The translations under genes were made by a program, and so were the position numbers. 23,145 nt of DNA from Ignavibacteriaceae bacterium (lineage in GTDB: Bacteria; Bacteroidota; Ignavibacteria; Ignavibacteriales; Ignavibacteriaceae): NCBI GenBank assembly GCA_013388525.1, contig JACAFA010000180.1, forward strand, positions 1-23,145. Direction: 5' to 3'. The stretch's first letter is position 1. Every line of letters begins with the position of its first letter. The notes under the pieces were generated by a model. The model saw nothing but the letters and a program-made list of their open reading frames with translations. It did not search any database and was not told where the DNA came from. Of the stretch, positions 8,208-16,447 are shown piece by piece.

Positions 8208-8734
8208 GTATCTCCAATTATTTTGAAAGGTTCAATTCTTAAATTCTCAATATCTTTTTCTTTAGTCTGAATTGATCTTTCTATGATCATAAAACAATTT
8301 GTGTGAAGGTATTTATTCTTTAAAATATTTCCAACTACATTATAAATATCATCCTTAAAGAAGGGAGGATCAGCAAGAATTAAATCATACTCAACAGTTG
8401 GCTTCATTAAAGAAAATTTTATTGCCGGCATTTTAAATATTCTGCATCTTTCATTAACCTGCAGCAGTTGAATGTTTTCTTCAAGATTACGATAAATAAC
8501 TGAATTCTTTTCTACAAAATGAATTTCTTCCGCACCTCTGCTGAGACATTCAAAACCCAGCGCTCCTGAGCCTGCATAAATATCCAATACTCTTATTCCT
8601 TCGAAAGAGATTTTGTTATTAAGTATATTGAAAATTGTTTCTCTTACTCTTTCGGTTGTAGGTCGGACGAGTTCTGATTTTGGAACATTGATAAATCTTC
8701 CCTTTAAATCTCCTGCAGTAATTCTTAATCTCAT
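8177..8734 (-). CDS. rsmD: 16S rRNA (guanine(966)-N2)-methyltransferase RsmD
   Basis: RsmD methylates G966 of 16S rRNA using S-adenosylmethionine. The 185-residue protein has the family N-terminus MRLRITAGDLKGR, the RPTTERVRETIFNIL segment (residues 24-38), the SAM-binding loop DIYAGSGALG (51-60) and the catalytic DPPF motif (122-125). The stop is TAG. The reading frame overlaps the start of the FG-GAP protein gene by 31 nt and follows the PilM-like gene by 9 nt, so it sits inside a tight leftward operon. Confidence 0.95.
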   Translation of the reverse strand: MRLRITAGDLKGRFINVPKSELVRPTTERVRETIFNILNNKISFEGIRVLDIYAGSGALGFECLSRGAEEIHFVEKNSVIYRNLEENIQLLQVNERCRIFKMPAIKFSLMKPTVEYDLILADPPFFKDDIYNVVGNILKNKYLHTNCFMIIERSIQTKEKDIENLRIEPFKIIGDTCLYEIKYRE

Positions 8735-8743
8735 CAGTAAATT

Positions 8744-9664
8744 TTAATTGAAACGTGAAGCAATAGCTGTTGCAGAAGTAAATGAACTGAACTGTTCTGC
8801 CGAAATTTCTGAAATATGAAACCCGGATTTTAATCCTACAATGTTAAAAGGATTAACTTTTTCAAACTCAAGTCCGGTGCCCTTCTGTAAATCGTAAAGT
8901 AAATCACCACCGATATCTTCTCCGGTCAGAACTGCAGATCGCAGTCTTTGTGTTGCAGTTCCCTTTATATTTTCCAGGGAAATTTCATTGATAATCTTAT
9001 TTATAAACTCATCATCTTTTTTTTGAAAAGCTTTTACATAAGCTGGCTTTGAATCAATATTCAGGAAAAGCGTTATTGAATTTCTTGCGTTATAAATATT
9101 AACAGTCAATGAATTACTGTCTGAAAGATGATAAGTATTGATAAAGCTGTTGGCAGCTATCGATGCATTGTCCACTAGTTTTGGAGTAAGGTTATTATTC
9201 AGGCAAAATTTTTTTATGAGAATCAGATATTTTTTATTTAATCCTACAACGATTGCATTATTTCTTCCGGGCAGCAGGCTGTTATCAAGGTCGTAGAATT
9301 TAATTGCGAGGTCTTCAACAGGAATAAAAGGGAAAAGCTGTGAAATTTCCCAGTTGAATTCTTCTCTGATTTCTTTCTGATTCAGGCTTGCATCGTAAGG
9401 CAGCTGGAGGGTGATAAAGAGTTCCGGCGGTAATGTGAATGAAACATTAGTACTTGAAATCGGATTCCTGATTTTAATTTCATCGAATGCAGTTTGAAGC
9501 TGTTCTAACAAACGGGCTTCATTGTTACCCTCAAAATTAATCAGCGGACTTATAAAAGTTTGACCAATATTACAAATCTTTATCTGGTCTGATATTTTTT
9601 CTACTTCTACAAATTGAAGCCATGAATTCGTCAGATTAATACCAGCACATCTGATATCATTCAT
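8744..9664 (-). CDS. PilM-like (type IV pilus/competence ATPase-fold) protein
   Basis: The 306-residue soluble protein has the outline of PilM/ComA-type actin-fold proteins, which sit on the cytoplasmic face of type IV pilus machines and bind PilN. It shows an N-terminal AGINLTNSWLQFVEVEK strand pair, then NVSFTLPPELFITLQLP with EEFNWEISQLFPF (the PilM-type 'wE...PF' segment), NNAIVVGLNKKYL, and a C-terminal VLTGEDIGGDLLYDLQKGTG. Identity rests on pattern and context: comEA and a membrane-anchored pseudopilin-like gene lie immediately upstream. The nucleotide-binding motifs are weak by eye, so an inactive or divergent member is possible. Confidence 0.6.
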   Translation of the reverse strand: MNDIRCAGINLTNSWLQFVEVEKISDQIKICNIGQTFISPLINFEGNNEARLLEQLQTAFDEIKIRNPISSTNVSFTLPPELFITLQLPYDASLNQKEIREEFNWEISQLFPFIPVEDLAIKFYDLDNSLLPGRNNAIVVGLNKKYLILIKKFCLNNNLTPKLVDNASIAANSFINTYHLSDSNSLTVNIYNARNSITLFLNIDSKPAYVKAFQKKDDEFINKIINEISLENIKGTATQRLRSAVLTGEDIGGDLLYDLQKGTGLEFEKVNPFNIVGLKSGFHISEISAEQFSSFTSATAIASRFN

Positions 9665-9674
9665 TTATCCGGAA

Positions 9675-10235
9675 TTACTCCCAGGAGGAAGTATTTTTCA
9701 GAGCATCGTTGCGAAGATCGCCGACAGTTCCATAACCATCAGGGTCTTCGAGATAATATTTTGTGCCAAGAATCCGAACAGTATCAATTTTAACAACAGC
9801 ACCTTTTCTGTTGATTGTAGTATCAATCGAGATTGAGGTGTCTATCTGAAGAATGTAAGGTTGAAAAGATTTTGGGGAGAGTTTTAAACTTTCCGGAGTA
9901 AATTCACCGTGTGATAATGGTTTAAAGGGATTGGCTGGTCTCATAGTCAGAGAATCAAAAGAATTAATCACACTATCAACAAACTTATCTGTTTTAACAA
10001 AACTAATGAGCTTATCAAGATTATCTGTATAATTTCCGAATTTCTTTTGAAATAATATTTCAGCTGCTTTAATATTATTCATCCTGAGTCTTGATTCAGT
10101 TTTCCAGAACCTGTCCTGCTCAACAGCATTTTTAGGATCTATAATTGCGACCTTAATAAGAATTATAGTGAGAATTGCAATTACAAGGTAAAGTGCAGCG
10201 TGAATATACCAGGGATCGCCTGTTTGAGATTTCAT
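9675..10235 (-). CDS. Membrane-anchored pseudopilin-like protein of unknown function
   Basis: The start is set at the second of two adjacent ATGs, because GGAGG lies only 1 nt from the first and 4 nt from the second. One N-terminal membrane span (AALYLVIAILTIILIKVAII) is followed by a periplasmic region. RMNNIKAAEILFQKKFGNY plus a C-terminal YYLEDPDGYGTVGDL recall major pseudopilins of the GspG type, but the prepilin-peptidase site (G-F-T-L-x-E) is absent. Position and topology would suit a PilN/PilO-like partner of the PilM-like protein that follows 10 nt downstream. The family is not recognised with confidence. Confidence 0.5.
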   Translation of the reverse strand: MKSQTGDPWYIHAALYLVIAILTIILIKVAIIDPKNAVEQDRFWKTESRLRMNNIKAAEILFQKKFGNYTDNLDKLISFVKTDKFVDSVINSFDSLTMRPANPFKPLSHGEFTPESLKLSPKSFQPYILQIDTSISIDTTINRKGAVVKIDTVRILGTKYYLEDPDGYGTVGDLRNDALKNTSSWE

Positions 10236-10265
10236 CATTCCTCCGGAAAAATTTTTTTTGTTTGC

Positions 10266-10766
10266 TTAGTCAATATATAAAAACTTTTTAATTTTGTTAA
10301 ACTTAGCTTCACCTATTCCCTTAACATCCATCAGTTCTTCAAGTCTCTTAAATTTACCTCTATCGGTTCTTAACTCAATAATTTTTTCTGCTGTTTTTTC
10401 TCCGATTCCGGGAAGCTTTACTAATTCGGTTATTCCTGCAGTATTAATATTTATGCTTTTTTCATTCAAAGCAGAAATATCTTTTTTAACATAAGCGATT
10501 GTATCTGATAGTTCCAGAACTCTTTTCTTAATCTCTAAGTTATTGTTCAGTAAAGAATCATCAGGATCATATTCAGGGTCAATACCTGAATAAATTGCGA
10601 AAAGGCTGTCTTCCTTTGAGTAATCAATGTATTTATAATCTGTGCCGTTATCTTTCTTGATGAACTCTACATAAACAAACCCGATTATAAATAAACCTGC
10701 CAGATAGAGAATTACAACTGTTTCAGTTTCTGTAAAACCAATTTTTTTGGATAATTTTTCAAACAT
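10266..10766 (-). CDS. ComEA-like helix-hairpin-helix protein
   Basis: The 166-residue protein has one N-terminal membrane span (VVILYLAGLFIIGFVYVEF), a polar linker, and a C-terminal tandem helix-hairpin-helix domain: ININTAGITELVKLPGIGE then FKRLEELMDVKGIGEAKFNKI. This layout matches ComEA, which binds incoming double-stranded DNA outside the inner membrane during natural transformation. The longer reading begins at a TTG (10769); the ATG one codon in (10766) is preferred, although neither has a clear ribosome binding site. It lies between dnaJ and the pseudopilin-like gene, all leftward. Confidence 0.82.
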   Translation of the reverse strand: MFEKLSKKIGFTETETVVILYLAGLFIIGFVYVEFIKKDNGTDYKYIDYSKEDSLFAIYSGIDPEYDPDDSLLNNNLEIKKRVLELSDTIAYVKKDISALNEKSININTAGITELVKLPGIGEKTAEKIIELRTDRGKFKRLEELMDVKGIGEAKFNKIKKFLYID

Positions 10767-10843
10767 CAAACAAAAAATTAAATGCTTAAAATCTGACAGT
10801 TAAAGCTGTCCCATCCTGATTGACGGAAGTAAATATTAACCAA

Positions 10844-11992
10844 TCACAATCCAAATTTGCTGAAAAAATTTTTCTTTTCAGTTTCAGATGATGCTTTAAT
10901 ATTTGGCATCTCAGAAAGCTGCTTAAGTAATTCTTTTTCTTTAGAGTTCAGCTTTTGAGGTACAGCAACATTAATTCTTACAATCTGATCTCCGCTTCCT
11001 GAGTAGTTGAGATATTTGATACCTTTTCCTTTCATCTTCAATAATTTGCCGGGCTGAGTTCCCGGATCAATCTTAAGCAATGCTTTGCCGTTGAGAGTCG
11101 GTACTTCAACATCGGCACCGAGCGCAGCCTGTGGAAAAGTCAGAAAGAGATTATAAACAATATCGTATTTTTCTCTTATAAAATGTTCGTGAGGAATTTC
11201 CTGAAATACAACAATAATATCTCCCGGTTGACCACCGCGTTTACCTGCGTTGCCTTCTCCCTGCAAAGTCATATAATTTCCATCTTCAACACCTGCAGGA
11301 ACATCAATTTTAATCGTTACTTCATCTTCAACTCTGCCGTCACCGGAACATTTTCTGCAGGGCGAATCAACTACCTGTCCTTCACCGTAACAATTATGGC
11401 AGGCGGTTATATTTACAAATTGACCGAAGACTGATCGGGATACAGTTTTAACTTCACCCGCACCATTACAAACCGGACAGGTTTTTAATGAAGTCCCTGC
11501 TTGTGCACCGGTTCCGTTACAATCGCTGCACTTAACCTGTTTTCTGATTTTTAATTTTTTTGAAGTACCTGCAGCTATTTCTTCAAGTGTGAGTTTTAAT
11601 GTTACTCTTAAATCAGAACCCGGAGTACCGGCGCCACGTCTTCTTGATCTGCTTCTCTGACTTGAGCCAAAAAATTCATCAAAGATTGACGACCCGCCAA
11701 AAATATCCGAGAAATGAGAGAAAATATCGTTGACTGACGAAAAACCTTCTGAACCAAATCCGCCTCCTCTTACTCCTTCGTGACCAAAGCGGTCATAATT
11801 GTTTCTTTTTTCATCGTTACTTAGGATTTCATAAGCTTCAGCAGCTTCTTTGAATTTATCTTCTGCCGATTTATCTCCGGGGTTTCGGTCCGGATGATAT
11901 TGCATTGCCATCTTTCGATAAGCCTTTTTTATTTCCTCCTTCGTAGCGTTACGAGTTACACCAAGTACTTCGTAGTAATCCCGTTTAGTCAT
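10844..11992 (-). CDS. dnaJ: Chaperone protein DnaJ
   Basis: DnaJ (Hsp40) delivers unfolded proteins to DnaK and stimulates its ATPase. The 382-residue protein has the full type I layout: a J domain with HPD at residues 33-35; a Gly/Phe-rich region ([16 protein letters not shown] and following); four zinc-binding CxxCxGxG repeats ([32 protein letters not shown]); and a C-terminal substrate-binding domain. It begins 5 nt after the grpE stop, so it is cotranscribed with grpE and hrcA. The dnaK gene is not in the window. Confidence 0.98.
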   Translation of the reverse strand: MTKRDYYEVLGVTRNATKEEIKKAYRKMAMQYHPDRNPGDKSAEDKFKEAAEAYEILSNDEKRNNYDRFGHEGVRGGGFGSEGFSSVNDIFSHFSDIFGGSSIFDEFFGSSQRSRSRRRGAGTPGSDLRVTLKLTLEEIAAGTSKKLKIRKQVKCSDCNGTGAQAGTSLKTCPVCNGAGEVKTVSRSVFGQFVNITACHNCYGEGQVVDSPCRKCSGDGRVEDEVTIKIDVPAGVEDGNYMTLQGEGNAGKRGGQPGDIIVVFQEIPHEHFIREKYDIVYNLFLTFPQAALGADVEVPTLNGKALLKIDPGTQPGKLLKMKGKGIKYLNYSGSGDQIVRINVAVPQKLNSKEKELLKQLSEMPNIKASSETEKKNFFSKFGL

Positions 11993-11997
11993 TTACT

Positions 11998-12627
11998 TTA
12001 TTTCTCTGTTTCTGAATTTGACTGTGCAGAACCTTCAGTTGAAATCTGATTATCTTCTGAAGGTGAATCTTCACTGACTATAACTTTTGCATGTCTTATA
12101 ACTTTATCACGATAAAGATAACCTGATTCAACTTCTTCTAGAACAGTATGCGGCGGAACGGAATTGTCTTTTCTTTGCATCAGTGCATCGTGATAATCAA
12201 CATTAAATGGTTGCCCTTTTGTTTGCATTTTTTTTACGCCCTGTTCATTCAACAACTTAAGAAGTTTTTCATAGACTAATTTAATTCCTTCTTTTACTGC
12301 ATTGCTGTTGTCAATATCTTCGATGTGTTCCATTGATCTTTCAAAGTCATCAACAATAGGGAGAAGTTTGGTTATAAAAGATTCCGCTGCATAATTAATC
12401 AAATTGAACTGATCATTTTCGGTTCTTCTTTTATAGTTTTCAAACTCTGCAGCTTTTCTTAAAAATTTATCCTGCCATTCTTTTACCTGTGCTTCAAGTT
12501 CAGCTATTCTGGTTTCTGATTGATCGATTGTTTGTTCCTCTTGTTCAGGAAGTTCTGATTTAGTTTCTTCCTGCTCTGATATTTTATTTTCTAAATTCTG
12601 ATTTTTATCTTTTTTAAGTTTTGACAT
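11998..12627 (-). CDS. grpE: Nucleotide exchange factor GrpE
   Basis: GrpE releases ADP from DnaK. The 209-residue protein has a charged Glu/Gln-rich N-terminal tail, a long coiled coil (IAELEAQVKEWQDKFLRKAA, then EFENYKRRT), and the beta-domain signature including YHDALMQRKDNSVPPHTVLE and GYLYRDKVIRHAKVIVS. AAGGAG lies 11 nt before the ATG, a loose but usable spacing. The C-terminal tail after VIVSE is polar and low in complexity. It lies between hrcA (22-nt gap) and dnaJ (5-nt gap). Confidence 0.97.
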   Translation of the reverse strand: MSKLKKDKNQNLENKISEQEETKSELPEQEEQTIDQSETRIAELEAQVKEWQDKFLRKAAEFENYKRRTENDQFNLINYAAESFITKLLPIVDDFERSMEHIEDIDNSNAVKEGIKLVYEKLLKLLNEQGVKKMQTKGQPFNVDYHDALMQRKDNSVPPHTVLEEVESGYLYRDKVIRHAKVIVSEDSPSEDNQISTEGSAQSNSETEK

Positions 12628-12649
12628 AATGCATCAACTCCTTTTTTAA

Positions 12650-13693
12650 TTAACGTGATTTTATATGTTCGGATAAAACTTTAGCGAGATAATCAACAAT
12701 AGCTACAATTTTAGAATATTCCATTCTTTTGGGCCCTATAATACCAAGCGTTCCGCTTGTTTCACCGAATTTGTATTCCTTGCTGACAAGGCTGTATTCT
12801 TTTAGTTTCTTTTCTTTGTTTTCACTTCCTATAGAGATATAAACTTCTTCTTTTTTTGATTCAGAAGATTTTTCCATGATATGAATAATGACGTCTTTGT
12901 CTTCAATTAGCTCGATAATACTTTGAAAATTTTCAGGGTTTTCAAATTCAGGCTGCTGGATAATATTTTTTGCACCTGTTACTATTAATCGGTCAGATTT
13001 TATATCGTCTTTAAAAAGCTTGTCAACTGAATCAATAAACAGTCTGATTATCGGTTTCTGATCTTCATCAACATTTACAAATCTTTCCTTAAATGTATTT
13101 CTGATTTCTTCAAGGCTTAATCCGGATAATTTTTCGTTCAGAAGCGATTGCACAGATTCTATCTGAGATTCTTTCATCTCAGTATCGAGTTCCATCGTAA
13201 TTGTTTTAACCAATCCGGATTTAATACTTATTACTACAAGTATTCTTGTTGAGGTTAAACTAATAATCTGAAGTTTTCCGAGTATTCCGGATTCAAGATT
13301 TGGATAGGTAACGCAGGCTATCTGCTTTGTTATCGCGCTCAAAAGCTTTGAGGTCACTTTAACAAGATCGTCAGCTTCGTCAGCAATCTGGTTTAAACTA
13401 CTATCAATTAATTCTTTTTCCTTGGAGTTTAGTTTTTCAACGTCCATCAGGGAGTCAACATAGTAACGATAACCTTTATCCGTAGGTACTCTTCCTGCAG
13501 AAGTATGCGGGTGATTAATGTAACCGGAATCCTCAAGATCAGCCATAATATTCCTTACAGTAGCCGGTGAAAAACCGATATCATACTTCTTGGTGATATT
13601 TCGTGAACCGACCGGTGTAGCAGTTAATATAAACTGCTGCACGATCGATCTGAGTATAGCTTTTTCTCTTGGATTTAGTTCTTCAGTGTCCAT
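12650..13693 (-). CDS. hrcA: Heat-inducible transcription repressor HrcA
   Basis: HrcA represses class I heat-shock genes by binding CIRCE elements. The 347-residue protein begins with the winged-helix DNA-binding domain (LNPREKAILRSIVQQFILTA, PVGSRNITKKYDIGFSPATVRNIMADLEDSGY, then HTSAGRVPTDKGYRYYVD) and continues with the GAF-like dimerisation domain and a TLGIIGPKRMEYSKIVAIVDYL C-terminus. It is first in the hrcA-grpE-dnaJ operon. No TTAGCACTC-N9-GAGTGCTAA element is visible in the 226 nt upstream. On the minus strand the upstream region does contain TATATTTG, which fits the Bacteroidota -7 consensus TAnnTTTG, but no clear -33 partner. Confidence 0.97.
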   Translation of the reverse strand: MDTEELNPREKAILRSIVQQFILTATPVGSRNITKKYDIGFSPATVRNIMADLEDSGYINHPHTSAGRVPTDKGYRYYVDSLMDVEKLNSKEKELIDSSLNQIADEADDLVKVTSKLLSAITKQIACVTYPNLESGILGKLQIISLTSTRILVVISIKSGLVKTITMELDTEMKESQIESVQSLLNEKLSGLSLEEIRNTFKERFVNVDEDQKPIIRLFIDSVDKLFKDDIKSDRLIVTGAKNIIQQPEFENPENFQSIIELIEDKDVIIHIMEKSSESKKEEVYISIGSENKEKKLKEYSLVSKEYKFGETSGTLGIIGPKRMEYSKIVAIVDYLAKVLSEHIKSR

Positions 13694-13859
13694 TTTCTAA
13701 TTGATATTACATAAAATCAAGGCGCAAATATATCAAATTTAACCCAATTTTTGCATCCATGAGATGATGTAGTTTTTATTAAGTCTCACAAGAAGCACAT
13801 TGCTTAAATAAAATTATACTTTACATGTTAAACCGATTATTTTGAATAAGGAGGCTTAA

Positions 13860-13907
13860 GTGCTAATTTTTCATCGGGAAATTTTAAACTTCGTTATCAT
13901 TGATTAA
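13860..13907 (+). CDS. Possible 15-codon leader ORF upstream of purM
   Basis: AAGGAGG at 13848-13854 is followed 5 nt later by GTG and a 15-residue ORF (VLIFHREILNFVIID) ending in TAA, 12 nt before the purM start. The layout matches the 15-codon ORF at 83-130. It could couple ribosome flow into purM, which has a weaker binding site of its own, or be chance. There is no attenuator-like hairpin. Confidence 0.25.
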   Translation: MLIFHREILNFVIID

Positions 13908-13919
13908 AGGGAATAAATC

Positions 13920-14915
13920 TTGACTAAAAAATATGAAGAGGCTGGTGTAAGTATTGAAGCAGGTGAAAAAACTGTTGACAAAATAAAAGCTTATGCTAAA
14001 TCAACTTTTAATAAAAGTGTTCTTACGGATATTGGAATGTTCGGTGCTTTCTTCCAGCCTGATTTAACTCAGTATAAAGAGCCGGTTTTGGTTTCAAGTG
14101 TTGATGGTGTTGGTACTAAACTAAAAATTGCAATTGAGATGCAAAACCATGATACGATTGGACAGGATTTAGTAAATCACTGCGTGAACGATATTGCAGT
14201 TTGCGGTGCAGAACCTCTTTTCTTCCTGGATTATATGGCTTTCGGGAAACTTGATCCTGAAGTTGCTGCCGAAATCGTAAAAGGATTTTCAGTTGCCTGT
14301 AAAGAGAATGATTGTGCACTCATCGGTGGCGAAACTGCCGAGATGCCCGGTGTGTATCAGAAAGGTGATTATGATTTGTCAGGAACGATTGTAGGCATTG
14401 TTGACAAATCAAAAATAATAAAAGGAGATGGTATTCTTGCCGGTGATGTATTGATAGGTATTCCTTCTTCAGGGCTTCATACTAATGGATATTCACTTGC
14501 CAGAAAAGTTCTGCTCGAAAAATATAAACTCAATGAAAAAATTCCATCGCTTAATAAAACTTTGGGAGAAGAATTACTAACTGTCCATCGTTCATATTTT
14601 AAACTGATAAAAGTGATGAAAAGTAAAATTAATATTAAAGGAATGTCACATATCACCGGTGGTGGGATTATCGGAAACACAAAAAGAATTTTACCAAAAG
14701 GATTAAAACTTAAAATTGAATGGAGTAACTGGAATGTTCCTGCAATATTTAAATTGATTCAGGATGCTGGTAATATAAGTGATGAAGAAATGAGGGAAGT
14801 TTTTAATCTGGGAATAGGATTAGTTTTTGTTGTTCCAAACAGTAATGCAGAATCTGCACTGCAGTTAACCAGAGAATTAAATGAGCAAGCTAAAATTATT
14901 GGTGAAGTAAACTAA
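13920..14915 (+). CDS. purM: Phosphoribosylformylglycinamidine cyclo-ligase (AIR synthetase)
   Basis: PurM closes the imidazole ring in the fifth step of purine synthesis, converting FGAM to AIR with ATP. The 331-residue protein has the family N-terminus KYEEAGVSIEAGEKTVDKIK, the ATP-binding segment SSVDGVGTKLKIA (59-71), QDLVNHCVNDIAVCGAEPLFFLDY (82-105), GGETAEMPG (136-144) and SHITGGGIIGN near residue 245. The start is TTG at 13920 with AAAGGG 8-9 nt upstream; no ATG fits the conserved N-terminus. It is divergent from hrcA across a 226-nt spacer and is followed by a heptamer-repeat tract. Confidence 0.97.
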   Translation: MTKKYEEAGVSIEAGEKTVDKIKAYAKSTFNKSVLTDIGMFGAFFQPDLTQYKEPVLVSSVDGVGTKLKIAIEMQNHDTIGQDLVNHCVNDIAVCGAEPLFFLDYMAFGKLDPEVAAEIVKGFSVACKENDCALIGGETAEMPGVYQKGDYDLSGTIVGIVDKSKIIKGDGILAGDVLIGIPSSGLHTNGYSLARKVLLEKYKLNEKIPSLNKTLGEELLTVHRSYFKLIKVMKSKINIKGMSHITGGGIIGNTKRILPKGLKLKIEWSNWNVPAIFKLIQDAGNISDEEMREVFNLGIGLVFVVPNSNAESALQLTRELNEQAKIIGEVN

Positions 14916-14933
14916 AAACCTGAAGCATCAAAT

Positions 14934-14961
14934 AATGACCAATGACCAAATCCCAAATAAT
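14934..14961. repeat. Heptanucleotide tandem repeat (4 units) after purM
   Basis: Four consecutive 7-nt units are visible: AATGACC, AATGACC, AAATCCC, AAATAAT. The exact 7-nt period is shared with tracts at 16427-16447 and 16553-16601. The units resemble short tandemly repeated repetitive (STRR-like) sequences known from cyanobacteria and other bacteria. The function is unknown. Confidence 0.6.
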
Positions 14962-14998
14962 TAAAAAATTAAGTTTGGATTTTAACAATTTTGAATTT

Positions 14999-15023
14999 GA
15001 CTCTTGTTTGAGTTTTATTTTTT
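14999..15023 (+). terminator. Weak candidate terminator between purM and tatD
   Basis: GACTC (14999-15003) and GAGTT (15010-15014) form a 5-bp stem with one G-T pair, followed by a T-rich run to 15023. The stem is short, so confidence is low. Confidence 0.3.
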
Positions 15024-15064
15024 GCAATTTTAGATTTCCGGCGATTATTAATCATTAAAAAACT

Positions 15065-16426
15065 ATGTTTATAGACACACACGCACATCTTTTTTATCCT
15101 AACTTTGATGGCGAGCTGGATGAAATACTTTCCAAAGCAAAACAGAACAGCATTGAATACATTCTCGTTCCTGCAACTGACTTGAAAACTGCAGAGCAGG
15201 TAATCGCGCTTTCACAAAAATATGAAATGATTTATGGTGCCGTCGGAGTTCATCCTCACGATACAAAAGACTGGGATTCTTCTCTCATTCCTAAAATTGA
15301 AAAGCTGGCAAAGAACAAAAAGATTGTTGCTATTGGTGAAATTGGTCTTGATTATTATTATGATTTCTCTCCCAAAGAAAAACAGATTGAAGCTTTTAAG
15401 GCACAAATTGACCTTGCATTAAAATTAGATTTACCTGTAATAATTCATAACCGTGATTCTGATGAAGATATGATGAACATTATCAGAAGTTATTGCGGTT
15501 CTGGATTGAAAGGTCAATTTCATTGCTTCAACGGTTCGCTGAAAGATGCAATGGAACTGGTTGGAATGAATTTTATGATTTCGTTCACAGGGAATATTAC
15601 TTACAAGAAAGCAGACAACCTTCGGCAAACTCTTCAGCATATTTCTCCGGAAAATTTATTGCTTGAAACTGATTCACCATTTATGACGCCTGTTCCACAC
15701 AGAGGAAAAAGAAATGAACCATCGTACGTAAAATTTGTTGCTGAAAAAATTGCTGAACTTCATAAGTTAAGATTAGAAGATGTTGCACGGATAACTTCAT
15801 TCAATGCATTCAGAATATTCGGAATCGGAAATAAACCTGAAACAGCATACACTTACAAACTTGGTGATTCACTTTATATAAATGTAACCAACCGCTGCAA
15901 TGCTCACTGTGTTTTTTGCCAGAGAAAAGAAAAACCTTTTATCAGAGGTTATAATCTTGGAATGGAAAGAAGCGAAGAACCTTCTGCTGATGTTTACATA
16001 AAAGAAATCGGAAACCCGAAAGAATACAGTGAAATTGTTTTTTGCGGATACGGCGAGCCAACTATAAGATGGGAAGTAGTTAAAACTGTTGCAAAGTATG
16101 TGAAAGATAACGGAGGACGGACACGATTAAATACGAACGGACACGGCAATATAATCAACAAAAAAAATATTATTCCGGAAATGAAAGGTTTGATTGATGT
16201 GGTATCAATCAGTCTGAACACATTTAATCCGAAACAATATTCGGAACTTGTTGGCGTAGAAACTTCTTATTTTGATGAGATGCTTGACTTCGCAAAAAAA
16301 TCTAAACCATTTGTTAAAAAAGTGGTGATGACAATAGTTTCGATTGATGAAGTTGATATTGAACGTGCACGTAAAATTACCGAAGAGGAAATTGGTGCAG
16401 AATTCAGAGTAAGGGAATATTTCTAA
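15065..16426 (+). CDS. TatD-family metal-dependent nuclease fused to a radical SAM domain
   Basis: Residues 1-258 are a TatD-type DNase with metal ligands H6/H8 (DTHAH), E92 (GEIGLDYYYD), H128 (VIIHNRD), H153 (FHCFNG) and D203 (LETDSPF). Residues of about 262-453 are a compact radical SAM domain: YINVTNRCNAHCVFC with the CX3CX2C cluster ligands C278, C282 and C285, GYGEPT (328-333) as the GGE-type SAM motif, and RLNTNG and SISLN strands. It matches the 'TatD-linked radical SAM' family, usually a separate gene beside tatD, as I recall. One uninterrupted frame covers both halves, with a linker (FGIGNKPETAYTYKLGD) and no frameshift sign. The radical SAM substrate is unknown. TatD enzymes act as 3'-5' exonucleases and may also serve as deacylases. 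Confidence 0.92.
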   Translation: MFIDTHAHLFYPNFDGELDEILSKAKQNSIEYILVPATDLKTAEQVIALSQKYEMIYGAVGVHPHDTKDWDSSLIPKIEKLAKNKKIVAIGEIGLDYYYDFSPKEKQIEAFKAQIDLALKLDLPVIIHNRDSDEDMMNIIRSYCGSGLKGQFHCFNGSLKDAMELVGMNFMISFTGNITYKKADNLRQTLQHISPENLLLETDSPFMTPVPHRGKRNEPSYVKFVAEKIAELHKLRLEDVARITSFNAFRIFGIGNKPETAYTYKLGDSLYINVTNRCNAHCVFCQRKEKPFIRGYNLGMERSEEPSADVYIKEIGNPKEYSEIVFCGYGEPTIRWEVVKTVAKYVKDNGGRTRLNTNGHGNIINKKNIIPEMKGLIDVVSISLNTFNPKQYSELVGVETSYFDEMLDFAKKSKPFVKKVVMTIVSIDEVDIERARKITEEEIGAEFRVREYF

Positions 16427-16447
16427 ATGGAAAATGGACGATGGAAA
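16427..16447. repeat. Heptanucleotide tandem repeat (3 units) overlapping the dacB start
   Basis: Three consecutive 7-nt units, ATGGAAA, ATGGACG, ATGGAAA, begin directly after the TAA of the TatD fusion gene. The third unit supplies the ATG used by the next gene. Three ATGs in three different frames are thus presented in a row. Confidence 0.55.

Noticed and set aside
10795..10810. GACAG/CTGTC stem between comEA and dnaJ as a terminator
   Set aside because: It has only 5 bp and no T run on the minus strand, too weak to call.
13858..13866. AAGTGCTAA, resembling half of a CIRCE element near hrcA
   Set aside because: The partner TTAGCACTC is missing at the required 9-nt spacing; the matching position reads TTTTGAATA.
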